From: Amoebidium appalachense
Taxonomy: Eukaryota; Ichthyosporea
Assembly (NCBI GenBank): GCA_963693365.1
Contig: CAVNZM010000007.1
Span: 5,580,001 to 5,644,000, forward strand
Reading direction: 5' to 3'
DNA: 64,000 nucleotides
Below the pieces are notes generated by a model. The model was given only the letters and a program-made list of their open reading frames with translations. It was not told the origin of the DNA and searched no databases. Both the position numbers and the translations under genes were made by a program. Below, in pieces: positions 1 through 24,337 of this stretch (the first letter of the stretch is position 1; the number at the start of each line of letters is the position of its first letter).

Positions 1-2134
<2,134 letters not shown>

Positions 2135-2268
2135 TAAGTAGCGGTGTGGCACATGACTCGAAATACGGAATCACGGTGACGTTCGCCACTGCTAACCGCA
2201 TTAAAATGTTGTTGTGTGGACGAATACTTCGCTTGATTCATCAAGCTCTATTTAGAGATGTATTTAGG

Positions 2269-2307
2269 CCAACTGATTGGTTGGAATAGGGTTCCAACAA
2301 TCAGTGG
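2269..2307. other. Imperfect inverted repeat (hairpin) upstream of the RT gene
   Basis: The arms CCAACTGATTGGTTGGAA and TTCCAACAATCAGTGG are complementary apart from small indels and enclose a loop of about 5 bases. It lies just before the putative promoter of the reverse transcriptase ORF. It could mark a transposon end or be a regulatory palindrome; the sequence alone cannot decide. Confidence 0.4.
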
Positions 2308-2319
2308 CCACTAGGGAGC

Positions 2320-2345
2320 CGACTATGGTATATAGGCGGCGACTC
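2320..2345 (+). promoter_or_regulatory. Putative TATA-type promoter of the RT ORF
   Basis: TATATA at 2329-2334 lies in a non-repetitive, fairly GC-rich leader about 335 bases before the ATG at 2665. The leader also contains a near-duplicate of the motif GAGCGCGC[A/T]TAGTG around 2580-2635. No splice sites are needed between here and the start codon. The assignment is inference from the motif and its spacing. Confidence 0.3.
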
Positions 2346-2664
2346 GTTCTACTCGTCTTAGCTTTGTTTCCCCGTCGGCCCCTACTTAGCTGTAGAGGGC
2401 CGACAGACGGCAGGAGGCTCGGCTTAGCTCGGTAGGGCGGCGTGGCGCCCGGGTAGCAGTTGTGGAGCGTAATTAGCAGTGGTGGGTAAATCTAAATAGA
2501 TAGCTATTTGCGTAGGGGTGAGCTGCACCCACGGCCTGAGGGCAACTGGGCTGCGGCCCTTTCTAGTTAGGTTCTACGAGCGCGCATAGTGTTGTAGATA
2601 AACTGTTTGCGAGCGCGCTTAGTGCTGCAGACAGGTGTAGTGTCTCAATTTCTTCGAAGGCAGG

Positions 2665-4587
2665 ATGGGAGATGCAAGTGATGCATCCCAACTGCCATTG
2701 TATCAGAGAGTTCGTGCCTGTGTAGATGAGTGGGAGCGTGGGGGTGCGTCTAAGGAGGTTTTGTTCTGGATCAAGTACGGCATCACACCAGAATGGAAGA
2801 GTGCGCGTCCTGCCCCTTTTGACGCAGGTGGCTATCTGGATATCGGCGAAGTTTCAGAGGCAGAAGCGGCAGTGGAAGTTGAACGGTTAGTAAATAAGGG
2901 GGCCCTTGAGACAGTGCCTGAAAGCGCAAAATGGTGTGTTTCGAAGTCTTTTGGGCTGCGGAAGCCCAACGGAAACGTCCGGCTCATTATTGATATGCGT
3001 CCTGTGAATGAATACGCCGTCGCACGTGGTATCAAGTACGAAACCCTCAGCGATTTGCGGGCGCTCGCGCAGCCGGGTGACCACGCTTTCAGTTTCGACC
3101 TCGAAGACGGATATTTTGCACTAGCCATTCAACCCCGGTTCCGCAAGTATTTCCAAATTCGTGTGGGGGGACAACTCTTCCAGTACACGGTGCTTCCCTT
3201 CGGTTACTCCCTCAGTCCCTACTTTTTCATGCGCCTTATGCGCGAGTTCGCGCGTCGGTTACGTGCACGCGGCATCCGTTCGTTGGTTTTCCTCGATGAC
3301 TGGGCCATCTTCGAACAGGCGGCACGGGCACTCGACACACGCGGGGTGGTGGAGCAGGAATTGAAAGTCACCGGCCTTACGAAGCATCCGAATAAGGCTC
3401 ATTGGGACCCAGTGAGTGCCCTCGACCATTTAGGCATCCACATAAATTTGGAGGAAGGGTATTTGTCTCCCACATTGGCGTCTTTGGAAAAATTATCGGG
3501 GGAAACACGTTCTTTAATGGCTAAGGCGCGCAAAGGACGGCGGTGGGTGGAAAAGAAGCAGGTGGCTAGATGGCTAGGGTTGGTTGTTAGTTTGCGTGCG
3601 GCGGTGCCTCATGTACTCACGGTTGTCCGGCCGGTGTACGGTGCTCTACGCGGCGGGAACTGGCGTAGCTTTGTGCGGTTAACGGGTCGGCAGCTACGCA
3701 TTATCGGTAAAACCATGGGTATAATAGGTCGGCTTCCCCTCACGGAAATCTGGCCTGAGCCTATCACGGCCACTCTCATCACAGATGCTGCCACCTCACA
3801 CGGGTGGGGGGCAGTACTACAGTTGGGCCTACCAACCCAGCAGGTTGTGGAGGCTTTCGGTCGTTGGGCGGAGAGCGATGCACCGCGGGCGGCGGCAGTG
3901 GCGGAGTGCGAGGGCCTACTCGAGGCCTACCGCAGGCCCGAAATGCAGGCCCTAATCCAACGTCAGCGCGTACGCTGGCAGTCAGACGCCCAGGCCGCGT
4001 TGGGCGCGGTGCGCAAAAAGGGCAGCAGCAGCCCCGCCATGCAGCGAGTGCTATGGCAACTGCTGCAGTTGTGTTTGGAAAAGGGGCTCCCCTGGCCCCA
4101 AGAGCTGTCATACATTCCGGGCGAAGTGAACGACCGTGCGGATTGGTTGTCGCGGATTGATCCCCGCCACGAGTGGTCGGTTACCCCTGCGGGGGTCGAG
4201 CGTATCGAGCAGACACTCGGATTGCACACGGCGGTGGATCGGTTTGCTACACCCTTGACAGCAGTCAAACCCACGTTTCACACATGGACCGCGGTGGTCC
4301 CCGTGAGCGGTGGGCAGGATGGGCTTGCCGCCGCATGGCAGGCCCCCAGCTGGTGGGCGCCACCGTTTCCGTTGATCAAGCGGACAGTGGCGAAGATTCA
4401 GCGGGAATGTGCGCAGGGAATATTAGTGGTCCCGGTGTGGGACACCGCCTTATGGTGGCCGGTGGTGCAAGGGATGGCACAGGCCCACACGGACCTAGCC
4501 CCCGAAGAAGTGGTGTTTCCGGTCGGTGTCCGGTCTTGGCGAATGCGTGCCTTCCTATTGGACGGCAGCACCCGCCCCCCTTCATGA
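2665..4587 (+). CDS. DIRS-type reverse transcriptase/RNase H ORF (640 aa)
   Basis: An intact 640-aa ORF. Residues about 80-245 are the reverse transcriptase: FDLEDGYFAL (144-153), the LPFGYSLSPY segment (177-186) and the catalytic FLDD box (209-212) are visible. Residues about 365-500 are RNase H with TDA (373-375), a glutamate in AECEGL (about 414-416), an aspartate in QSDAQ (441) and an aspartate in DRADWLSR. The C-terminal region with PPFPLIKR, VVPVWD and WWPVV is typical of DIRS, Ngaro and related tyrosine-recombinase retrotransposons. RT copies RNA to DNA and RNase H removes the template. The tyrosine recombinase and any methyltransferase ORF expected beside a DIRS element are absent: the ORF is followed by 116 bases and then a hAT-like element. 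It is therefore either a truncated element or a retained stand-alone RT. The ATG is the first in frame. Confidence 0.9.
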   Translation: MGDASDASQLPLYQRVRACVDEWERGGASKEVLFWIKYGITPEWKSARPAPFDAGGYLDIGEVSEAEAAVEVERLVNKGALETVPESAKWCVSKSFGLRKPNGNVRLIIDMRPVNEYAVARGIKYETLSDLRALAQPGDHAFSFDLEDGYFALAIQPRFRKYFQIRVGGQLFQYTVLPFGYSLSPYFFMRLMREFARRLRARGIRSLVFLDDWAIFEQAARALDTRGVVEQELKVTGLTKHPNKAHWDPVSALDHLGIHINLEEGYLSPTLASLEKLSGETRSLMAKARKGRRWVEKKQVARWLGLVVSLRAAVPHVLTVVRPVYGALRGGNWRSFVRLTGRQLRIIGKTMGIIGRLPLTEIWPEPITATLITDAATSHGWGAVLQLGLPTQQVVEAFGRWAESDAPRAAAVAECEGLLEAYRRPEMQALIQRQRVRWQSDAQAALGAVRKKGSSSPAMQRVLWQLLQLCLEKGLPWPQELSYIPGEVNDRADWLSRIDPRHEWSVTPAGVERIEQTLGLHTAVDRFATPLTAVKPTFHTWTAVVPVSGGQDGLAAAWQAPSWWAPPFPLIKRTVAKIQRECAQGILVVPVWDTALWWPVVQGMAQAHTDLAPEEVVFPVGVRSWRMRAFLLDGSTRPPS

Positions 4588-4703
4588 TTGGATGAAAATC
4601 ACTCGCCGCGCTGCTCCTGCCATCCAGCTTTGTGTATTATTTCTGTAAAATAAGAATGTGGTCGAGAATAAGATTTTGCCCGGTTACATGCATGTGTCGC
4701 TTG
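4588..4703. other. Short 3' flank of the RT ORF
   Basis: This 116-base non-repetitive stretch lies between the RT stop codon and the 8-bp target duplication of the hAT-like element. It is AT-rich near the end and contains AATAAG, but no clear polyadenylation signal or recombinase coding remains. Confidence 0.5.
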
Positions 4704-4711
4704 GTGCCAGT

Positions 4712-5411
4712 TAGGGGTCTGTAGATCTATCGGGAATTTCTCGTGATATTTAGGTACCTGTTGAGAAAGGAAAGAAGCCGGATATTTAGCCACGTTTTTG
4801 GGAAATGAAAATGATATTTAGGTACATGTGGGATAGATCGATCTGGGGATCTATCTCGAGAAAGTCGAAAAATTGAGGCGGGATAGATCCAAATATCTCG
4901 TGGTCTAGGTGTATATATATTTAAGTATTTGGGGACCTGTAGGCAGCTTAAGGGGCTGTGGATTCATTGGCCCATGTTAGAGAAAGATTTAGAAAAACAC
5001 TAATGGCGTAGTTTTCTTTGAGGTGGGCAAAAGAACCATATATGGTCGACGTGGCCCAGCTTTTTATTGGCCTACGGTGTTTTGGCGGGCAACCTAACAC
5101 CACTTAAAAATTTGCAATTTGGAGGGAAACGATGGTAATGGTTCGTTTGTAACACCGATACAAACAGTCGCTTGTTTACGCCAATCAAAACATTATTCGG
5201 GGCGATGCCGGCTGACCTTGAAAGGTATATATGCTGTAACTCGCTATTGTTTGTCTGCTCTCTGCAGCAAAGACTCTCGATCCACTCACACTAAGTGTGC
5301 CCCCCTCCTGCCTTGCCGTACCTGGCCAACTTTTGCTGCTGCAGATTTTCACTGCATTTCCATGTGCACAAATCTCCCTGCCTGCCCTAAGTCCATACTC
5401 ACACTAAGTGA

Positions 5412-5450
<39 letters not shown>

Positions 5451-5679
5451 CCTCTGGATCTTGAGATTTTTCGACGAGATATTTAGGTAAACTGTGGGAA
5501 AGTCCGAGATAGATGAAAGATATTTAGGTAGGGTTTGGGATAGATCAAAAGAAATTTAGGTGCTTTTTTTGAGAATTTCCGGGAAATGATCTAAGATATT
5601 TAGGTAGGTTTTGGGATAGATCGAGAAAGAGCCACTTGATATTTAGGTACCTTTTTTGAGATAGATTTACAGACCCCTA
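4712..5679. mobile_element. Non-autonomous hAT-like element (968 bp)
   Basis: The left end TAGGGGTCTGTAGATC... (4712-4731) and the reverse complement of the right end (5660-5679) match at 19 of 20 positions. The element is flanked by a perfect 8-bp duplication GTGCCAGT at 4704-4711 and 5680-5687. An 8-bp duplication plus a TAGGG-type terminus is the signature of the hAT superfamily. No transposase is encoded, so it is MITE-like and would have depended on a transposase elsewhere. Inside are several direct copies of GATATTTAGGTA, often followed by GGGATAGATC, clustered near both ends (4745-4880 and 5470-5670), which could be subterminal transposase-binding repeats. A poly-C run sits at about 5416-5448. 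The boundaries are well supported; the superfamily assignment follows from established hAT features. Confidence 0.85.
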
Positions 5680-5687
5680 GTGCCAGT

Positions 5688-7150
<1,463 letters not shown>

Positions 7151-7865
7151 CCATGGGCTGCCATTATGTGACTATATATCAGATAACCTGATCATATAAT
7201 AGTAATAGCGGTTTACATATATTGCCAAAAACTAAACATTGATGCTGACTAACCGGATTCCTTGATCACCCGAAGCTCACTCTACATGATGTAGTATGCC
7301 GTACAGTCGTACTGCCCCCGCCCCCCTCCCCCTCCCCCCCCCCCCTCCCCCCCCCTCCCCCCCCCCTCCCCCATCTCTCACATTCGTCTCCAGTCCGGTG
7401 CCCACCGCTGCACACGTACACTTATAGAATTCACAAGCACCAGACCCTGCACATGCGTATCACATGTACCACGCACACGCAGGAGGTACACAAAATTTGA
7501 CCAGCAACGAGCACTGATGATGCGATTAATGCATGAACATGCAGATGCACTCACCCACACCACACACACATACCGTCCCCGCCATATAGATTCGCACACG
7601 AACACTGCACGATGAGCACGATAACCTTGCCTCCGATATTCATAATCTAAAAATAGTTGACCGTTGCGCGCGCGCGTGTGCGTGTTGTGTGTGTGTGTGT
7701 TTTTGTGTATGTGTGTGCATATGTGTATGTGTGTGCAGTGCATACGTGCGCGTGTTGCACATGCACCTAATTGTGAAAATCGGCAGGGTGAGAGAGGGGG
7801 TGGGGAGGGAGGAGGAGGCGTGTGGGTTGGGAGGGGAGGGGGGGGAGGTTGGATCGTTCAAAAAT

Positions 7866-7937
7866 GTTATGGATTAGTCACTTTTTCTGTGGACAATACG
7901 AAGCAGACCTTGCAAAGAACACACAAAGAGCATGCAA
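7866..7937 (-). repeat. Dispersed module A copy outside recognised genes
   Basis: The segment containing TGGACAATACGAAGCAGACC and AAGAGCATGCA is a diverged reverse-orientation copy of the 110-150 bp module A found in many introns of this window. It is the only copy not placed inside a modelled gene, and it is not as sharply bounded by homopolymers as the others. Confidence 0.5.
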
Positions 7938-7988
7938 TCCGGCAGATTGAGAAGAGCACCAGCACGAAGGGGTGTAAATGTGTGTCAG

Positions 7989-8109
<121 letters not shown>

Positions 8110-8198
8110 CTGTGCGCGCGTGTCATGGTGGTGTGTGTGTGTTTGTGGAGGAGGGGGGGGAGGGGGATATGCATCAGTGGCAACACGGAATCGATTCC

Positions 8199-8250
8199 TT
8201 TTTTTATGATGACTTTATTGATGTGCTTGTCAAAATAGAAGCAATCGAGC
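8199..8250 (-). mobile_element. 3' tail remnant of the local LINE family
   Basis: Read on the minus strand, this segment ends in ATCAATAAAGTCATCATAAA followed by a short A run, and matches the 3' end of the larger LINE at 58889 (the TTCTATTTTG stretch and CAATAAAGTCA are shared). Only about 50 bases remain, as expected for an extremely 5'-truncated insertion. Confidence 0.6.
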
Positions 8251-9562
8251 AATTCCTCAAAAAGAAAGAAAGAAGGAAAGAAAGAAAGAAAGACTCTAAG
8301 AAAAAAAGAGAAAAGAAAAGAAAAGAAAAGGAAAGGAGAAAGTAACCTTTGCTGGGTGGAAAAGAGACTCTGGCCCTGGTCACACACACACACGGGGAGG
8401 GGGGGGGAGGGGGGGGGGGGGGGGGAGGGGGCTGGGGTGGGGTGGGGTTGGGGGGGGGGGGGGGGAGGGGGGGGAGAGGGGGGCTCGGAGGGTACCACCA
8501 GAGGGGACGTCGATGTTTACTACTCTCCCGTCACCTATTCATTGAAATTCACAAATCCCGGTAGGACAACAAAGTATACTTTGCCACTCGGGGCCTCTAG
8601 CTGAATCCCCTGGGGGAGAGTACTATTATCAAGGGAGGAGAAGGAAGGGGCTCAGGGTGGAGAAGGACTCCGAGAGCCTGAAGGGAAAACGGGAGGGGAG
8701 AGTTGTCGAGGGCGGGGGAAAGGAGGAGCCTGAGAGAGGGAGCGGTGGCGGAGGGGCCCGGGAAAGGAGCGGGCGCGCGGAGGGGGGTGTGGGGGGGGAG
8801 GGGGCTGGGGGAGCTGGGGGGGGGGGGGGGGGGGAGGAGGGGGGAGGGAAGGGGGGGAGGGGGGCGCCCGAGCTGGCGAAGGGTTGACTGAAACTGGGCA
8901 TTGGCTGGCCAAAAAAGGCGATTTTTGTTGGTTTGTACATGTAAACAAACGCCAAAGTGACGTCGCAGGGTCCAAAACAAAACAAAAACATTCCCTCAGG
9001 GCTGACAGCGAGACGTGAGAGTCGCTGAAGCGCATAGCGAGTTCCATATATATTCCATATATATACAAGGGGCTTCCACTAACATTCATAGTTAAAAGGG
9101 CGGTGCACCACAACGCACTTTGAGTGAGAGAATGGCGTGGGCAACCAAGAAGGGGGAGGGCCTTGCTGGCACTGTGGTATGTTGTTGGTTGGCTAGAATG
9201 TCGAAGGGAATGGAAGGGGTTGGGTTGGTGGGTGCGTGGGTGGGTGAGTGCGTGAGTGCGTGGTGGTGGTGGTGGTGGTGCTGCTTAGGGAGGGAGGCGA
9301 GAATGTTTGGGTTGGAGAGGGGGGTTGAGGGTGTGAGGGAGAGGGTGGTTGGAGAGAAAAGAAGGTGAGGGGAATGGCGAGGACCACAGACACTGAATAG
9401 GACCAAACGTACTCTCACTTTAAGGGGGTCAAGCCAGGTGCCTTTTTCTGTGCGTTCCCTCCCAAATGATTGTCCATCCTTACCTGAGTTTATACTTCCT
9501 TCTGCCATTCCTCCGTTTTTAATTAATTTCTTTTCTTTCCTGTTCTCCTCAAGCTGTTACGC

Positions 9563-9591
9563 AATGCTGCATTCAGCTAACCACACAATAG
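9563..9591 (+). other. Candidate first coding exon of the GH38-like gene
   Basis: ATGCTGCATTCAGC begins a short frame ending at a good donor (ATAG|GTAAAC). Joined to an alternative acceptor before 9973, it gives MLHSANHTIGAPK leading straight into the hydrophobic segment. The acceptor lacks a pyrimidine tract, so this is only a possible solution to the missing start codon. Confidence 0.3.
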
Positions 9592-9622
9592 GTAAACAGG
9601 AACCACAAGCACAGGCATAGCT

Positions 9623-9725
<103 letters not shown>

Positions 9726-9832
9726 GCTGTTGGAATAGTCATCCACAAAGACCGAAACACGCTCGTCCCCGCACCACCCTCCCTACCCTCCTCTCCACCT
9801 TTCTCCGCCTCCTTCTTCTCCGTTTCATCCAC

Positions 9833-9863
<31 letters not shown>

Positions 9864-9935
9864 GCAGTCACAGAAACAAACCCAACACACCCAACATCTT
9901 TCTAACATCTCATCAATCCCTCTTTTCCCCCACAG

Positions 9936-19092
<9,157 letters not shown>

Positions 19093-20251
19093 GCGGGTGG
19101 TGTGGTCTCCCGCCGACGCATTTTCGTTCTGTGTGTTGAGCCGTTTCGTTGCTAGAGTCTGACTTGGTGCATGTACTGTATGCCGTATTTTTTTTCTTCC
19201 ATTTTTCAGCATTTTTCTTCCTTTTTTTCTCCCCATTTTTCTCTCTCTCTCCTTTTCTTCCTCCTTAGGGTATATAACACGCACACGATGTGCTAGGAGA
19301 GTAAACCCAGAGCAGTGGTTAGAGTTATCCGGAGTAAATATTTCCGGGGATTGGTAGTTAATCTGATGATGTAGCATGTGTGTATTGGAAAAGGGGTCAA
19401 AGAGAAGAACATATGATTAAAGAAGAGTCACTATAAGGACTAATTTTTGAAAAATAATGTAATGTTAAAAAAAAACATCAGCATATAGGGTAGGCAACAT
19501 AAAGTTCGAAGTTTCAATGACTTATATTGACAAGTTTTGTTGATTTTATTTATCATCATTTATCATTATTGATCATTGACGTGCAGCTGCAGCCACTGTA
19601 GTGTCATATGTATCGTCCTATGATATGGATGGAAGTCATAATAAACCTTTTGGTAATAAATTTGAACCCCTTGACCCTAATACATATAGAATGGAGAGCA
19701 CCCGAATAAGTAACAATGGAATTGACCTAAGCCAGCCAGCCCCCCCCCCCCTCCCCCACCCCCTGCCACCACAAGCCTGGTGACCACCACCACACCACAT
19801 GAGCCAACACACCTGCACGCACACACATCCCACCGAAATGTAATGTGATGTGACAATGCAATCCACTGCGGGGCAAAAAAAAAAAAAAAAAAAAAAAAAA
19901 AGGTAGTTCCCGAAGTCAACTATTCACATCCCTGTCCCCTCAACACTCATTTATGCGGACAAAGGGGGAAATAAAAAAGAAACACAGCATACAGTCATAT
20001 GTTTGCATTTAACAGTCTAAAAAACCGAGGTACCGTACAACAGCACCAATAAGGCTATATTCACTGTTTGCCCTTAGCCCTACATTTGTGGCGCCGGACA
20101 CGATGGCAGTGGAATGTGGTGGACCAACTGGATGATGACGTCGGGTGCATTGTTTGGTAGCCACTGTGGAATGCAAAGAATGTCAGGAATGCCTCATGGA
20201 ATGATGCAATTTGTCAGCCAAAATAATAATATGACACCCGATTACATTATG
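19093..20251. other. Convergent intergenic region between GH38-like and wax-synthase-like genes
   Basis: The GH38-like 3' UTR starts at 19093; AATAAA occurs at about 19641 and again near 19655 on the plus strand. The region is AT-rich with a poly-C tract at 19740-19750 and an A run near 19875-19900. On the minus strand TTTATT (AATAAA in the minus transcript) occurs near 19547. No other coding gene is apparent. Confidence 0.6.
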
Positions 20252-21322
20252 CTACACACAGTTATTAGCGTTTTTGAACTACAGAACTTGTACTAGACTG
20301 AGAGTCTCCCCCCCCCTCCTCCCCCCCTCACTCCACACAAACACACTCACGTGCACGCGCGGGACCACCTCTATTCCACCAGAAACCGAAATGGAGCATA
20401 CAAAACTCTTCCACAGGCAAGGATGCTATAGATTATACGATGGCAGACGCAAGCATTGGGTTGTGTGCGACGCTCAAAGCCCTCGTGTGTGTGTGTGTGT
20501 GTGTATGTGTGTGTGTGTGTGCGCGCGCGCGCTGCGTGTGTGTTTGCGTGTGTCTGCACGTGCGTGTGTGTATCCCTGTGTGTGCGGGTGTAAGCGCGGG
20601 TGTGTGCATGGCGCACGTGCATACGTATGTGAGTGCTTTTGGTGGAGGTGTGAGCTGGGGGAAGGGGGGGGGGGGGGGGGGGGGGGAGGGGGGGGGGGGG
20701 GGCAGGTTACCTGGGGGGAGAATCGCATAAAAGTGCCCATGTAGAAAGGGGCAGTCCATGCGATAAACACTGCAGGAAAAAAAAACCCCGAGTTTAGATA
20801 TAAAGCAGTGCGTGAAAAGCAACACATACAGACGGGGCCGGCAGGCGGGGTTGCCGTCAAAAAAAACAAAAACACAGAAAAGGAAAAAGTCACAAAGGGA
20901 GAGAGCGGTGCAGAACAGAGTGCATGTGCTTTGTGTGTGCGAGCACTGTGTGTGTCCACACCCGTCTGTGTTGTGGGTGTGCATTAACACAGCAAGTGTG
21001 AGTATGACTGGCTTTTCTTTTTTTTGGGGGGGGGAGGGGGGAAGGGGAGGGGGGGGTGAGGGGAGGGGGGGGGGGGGGGGGGGGGGGAGGGGGGAGATTG
21101 CCACCATTAGGTTAGGAGGAGGGGGAGAATCAGTGGGGGGGGGGGGGGGGGGGTTTGAGGGGCGGGGGAGGGGGAGGAGGTTTCCCGAATCCGGCACCGA
21201 GTGCAAAGTACACATTCACGATGGATAACACAAAGCAGATTTTGCAGATTACGTGCGCGAGCGTACGTGTGTGTATGTATGCACACGCGGTTGCGGGTAC
21301 GGAGAGATATCCACGCGAGGGG

Positions 21323-21356
<34 letters not shown>

Positions 21357-21577
21357 GGGGGGGTAGATTACCTAGTGTTGCAATATTGCAGAATGGCTTT
21401 GGCAGTCGGCCAAATTTCCGGACGAACACTGCAGCGAAAAAAAGGACATTCAGTCAGGATATGTCAGCATTCGAAAGCGAAAATGGTAAAAGAAGAGGGA
21501 GGAGGGGGGAGGGGGGGGGGGAGGGGGGGGGGGGGGGGAGGGGAAGGGGGGAGGGGGGAGAGGGAGGGAGGGAGGGG

Positions 21578-21611
<34 letters not shown>

Positions 21612-21771
21612 GGGGAGGGGGGGGGTTTGAATGCGGAACACGGTACGAAGTACGCATACACGATGAGAAGCATGGTGCAGGACACATGCAAAGGCAAACA
21701 TTCAAGTATGCAACATCAGCCATGCGCACAGTATGCGTCATAAGCAGAGCCCATCCTCAGGGAGGGCCCAA

Positions 21772-21810
<39 letters not shown>

Positions 21811-21980
21811 GGGGGGGGGAGGGAGAGGGAGCGAGGGAGACAGGGTGCAGGAGAGGAATGGGAGGGGAAGGGCAAGGAGCAGCACAGGTAGACAAGGTGG
21901 GGAAAAGGGAGGGTTAGGGGGAAGAGTAGGGGAAGAATGAGACGGCAAGAGAAGGGGCATGGGTGGGTGGAGGGAGAACT

Positions 21981-22018
<38 letters not shown>

Positions 22019-22308
22019 GGGGGTAGCATATGTTACAGAGTGCGCAGTTCACATTCAGGGGGAGAATGAGAGAGGGGGAGAGGGAGGAAGGGAGGGGAGG
22101 GACGGAAGGAGGGATTGCCCACGTAAGCGTTTTATTTTTGTGTTGCTACCCCTTACCTGTTTCTATTAGGCAGGCGACTCCGTGGATAAGGAAGAAGCAA
22201 AAGGCCTCCAGCATGCGGGTGCCGAACACAACCCACACCAGATACACGTGCATGATCCCCCTGTACACGCACGCGCGTGTGCGTGCGTGCGTGCGTGTGC
22301 GTGTGCGT

Positions 22309-22339
<31 letters not shown>

Positions 22340-22361
22340 GGTGTGTGTGTGTGGGTGTGTG

Positions 22362-22398
<37 letters not shown>

Positions 22399-23284
22399 AA
22401 CGTACGTAAGTGGGTGTGCGTATGGCCACGTGTGTATTTGCGCGCACGTGTGGCTCCCATGTCTGTACGTACGCTTGTGCATAGCATACCAGTGTGTGTG
22501 GGTGCACGCGTGATGCGTGTACATGTGTGTGCCTGCCTGTACATTGTGTTTGAAGGAGTTTGGTGTTGCAGGTGTGTGGGCTTTGCTCATGTGCATGCAC
22601 ACATATGTGCATGTATTTGTGTCCGGCGTGTGCTTGCGAGCATTGTGTTCTTCAATTCTGCACCTGCGTATGTTTTGTGTTTTGGGACGTGGCACGGCAG
22701 GGGGGGGGGGGGGGAGGGGGGGGGGGGGGGGGGGGGGGAGGGGCAGGCTTTGCATTGTAGAGAAAGGGCAGGCAGAGGAAGAGAGAGGGAGAAGGGCAGG
22801 TGTGTGTGTTTGGGGGGTGGGGGGAGGGGGGAGGGAGGGGGAGGGAGGGAGGGGGTTTGGTGAGAGGCGAGGGGATGGATGAAGTTAATCCCCTAACCTA
22901 ATTAACCAACTATAATGCCTGTGCAATCATCGATTGCTATCGAACATTCTACGGGCATCACGTAGGTTAACAGCAGGTGTTGGCATCTTGAAATACATGT
23001 TCTCGGAATGACAAAGGGAGAACAACAACAACAGTATCAATTAGGAAGAGGAAGATGCGGATGAAAATATATTCTCTCGTAGTGCACACATAAAAAAATT
23101 GTTAACCCAAACTTGATAATAAACTCCGATCTATTAGCTCGCAGATTACCTCCCCCCCCCCTTCCCTTCCCAACCTCACCCATCCATCAACCCACACACA
23201 CGCACGCACCCACGCAGGGACACATGCACACACGCACACACACACGCACACACACACACACACACGCACGCAGGCAGTCATCTC

Positions 23285-23315
<31 letters not shown>

Positions 23316-23415
23316 ACACAAACACAGACACACAAACACAGATGTGATATATCGTTTGGGGGGGGGGGGGGGGGGGGGGTCCGGGAGAGACATGTACTTG
23401 TGTGTGCCTGCATGT

Positions 23416-23446
<31 letters not shown>

Positions 23447-23936
23447 GGGGGGGGGGGAGGGGGGGGGGGGCGGGGCCGGGGGGGACACAATACCCGATGA
23501 CAAAAACCGAAAATGCAGCCACCGTGGGCGACCCGTGTGCCTTCCTGACGGGGGTAAACACGGTCGTGTGCAATACGTTGCGGAGCACCAAGTTCCACCT
23601 TCGGCTCCAGAAGTCGCGGGGTGAGGCGGCTAGGAGAGGCTCGCGATAGTACTGCAGTATGCTTAGCCTGTACGCGCGTGTGTGTGTGTGTGGGTGTGGG
23701 TGTGTGTGGGTGTGGGTGTGTGGGTGTGGGTGTGGGTGGGTGGGTGGGTGGGTGGGTGGGTGGGGGGAGGGGGAGGGGGGGGGGGGGGGGGGGGGAGGTG
23801 TGAGAGTTTGTGTGAGTTTGTGTGAGTTTGGGTGTGTGTGTGTACGTGTGTCTGTGTACATGTGTGAATGTGTGTGTGTGTACTTGTGTTGTGTCTACGC
23901 GCACACGTGTGTGTGTGTGTGTACATATGTGTGGGG

Positions 23937-23980
<44 letters not shown>

Positions 23981-24260
23981 TTATCATATGCGCCAAACGG
24001 GTATGAAGGTTATTATTCAACATGGGTATCGACGCCAGGGGGGGGGGGGGGGGGAGGAGGGGGGGATATTTCACTATTTTTTTGTTTCTGTTGTAGTGTT
24101 CTTCCATGCTTGTCGTCGGGGGGGGGGGGGGGAGGGGGGAGGGGGGAGGGGGGAAGGGATATAGCAAAGAATATGCACCATATGGGAGATGGGGATATGC
24201 ATCTTAACGTCTTTAATATGGTGGGGGCTGCAGTAGTGTGTGTGAGTGTGATCTTTGTGT

Positions 24261-24337
<77 letters not shown>

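Noticed and set aside
24168-24232. Candidate wax-synthase exon ([19 protein letters not shown])
   Set aside because: It has an acceptor but does not restore phase to the DFWSRRWN exon; the exon at 24891-24834 fits both phases and has better splice sites.
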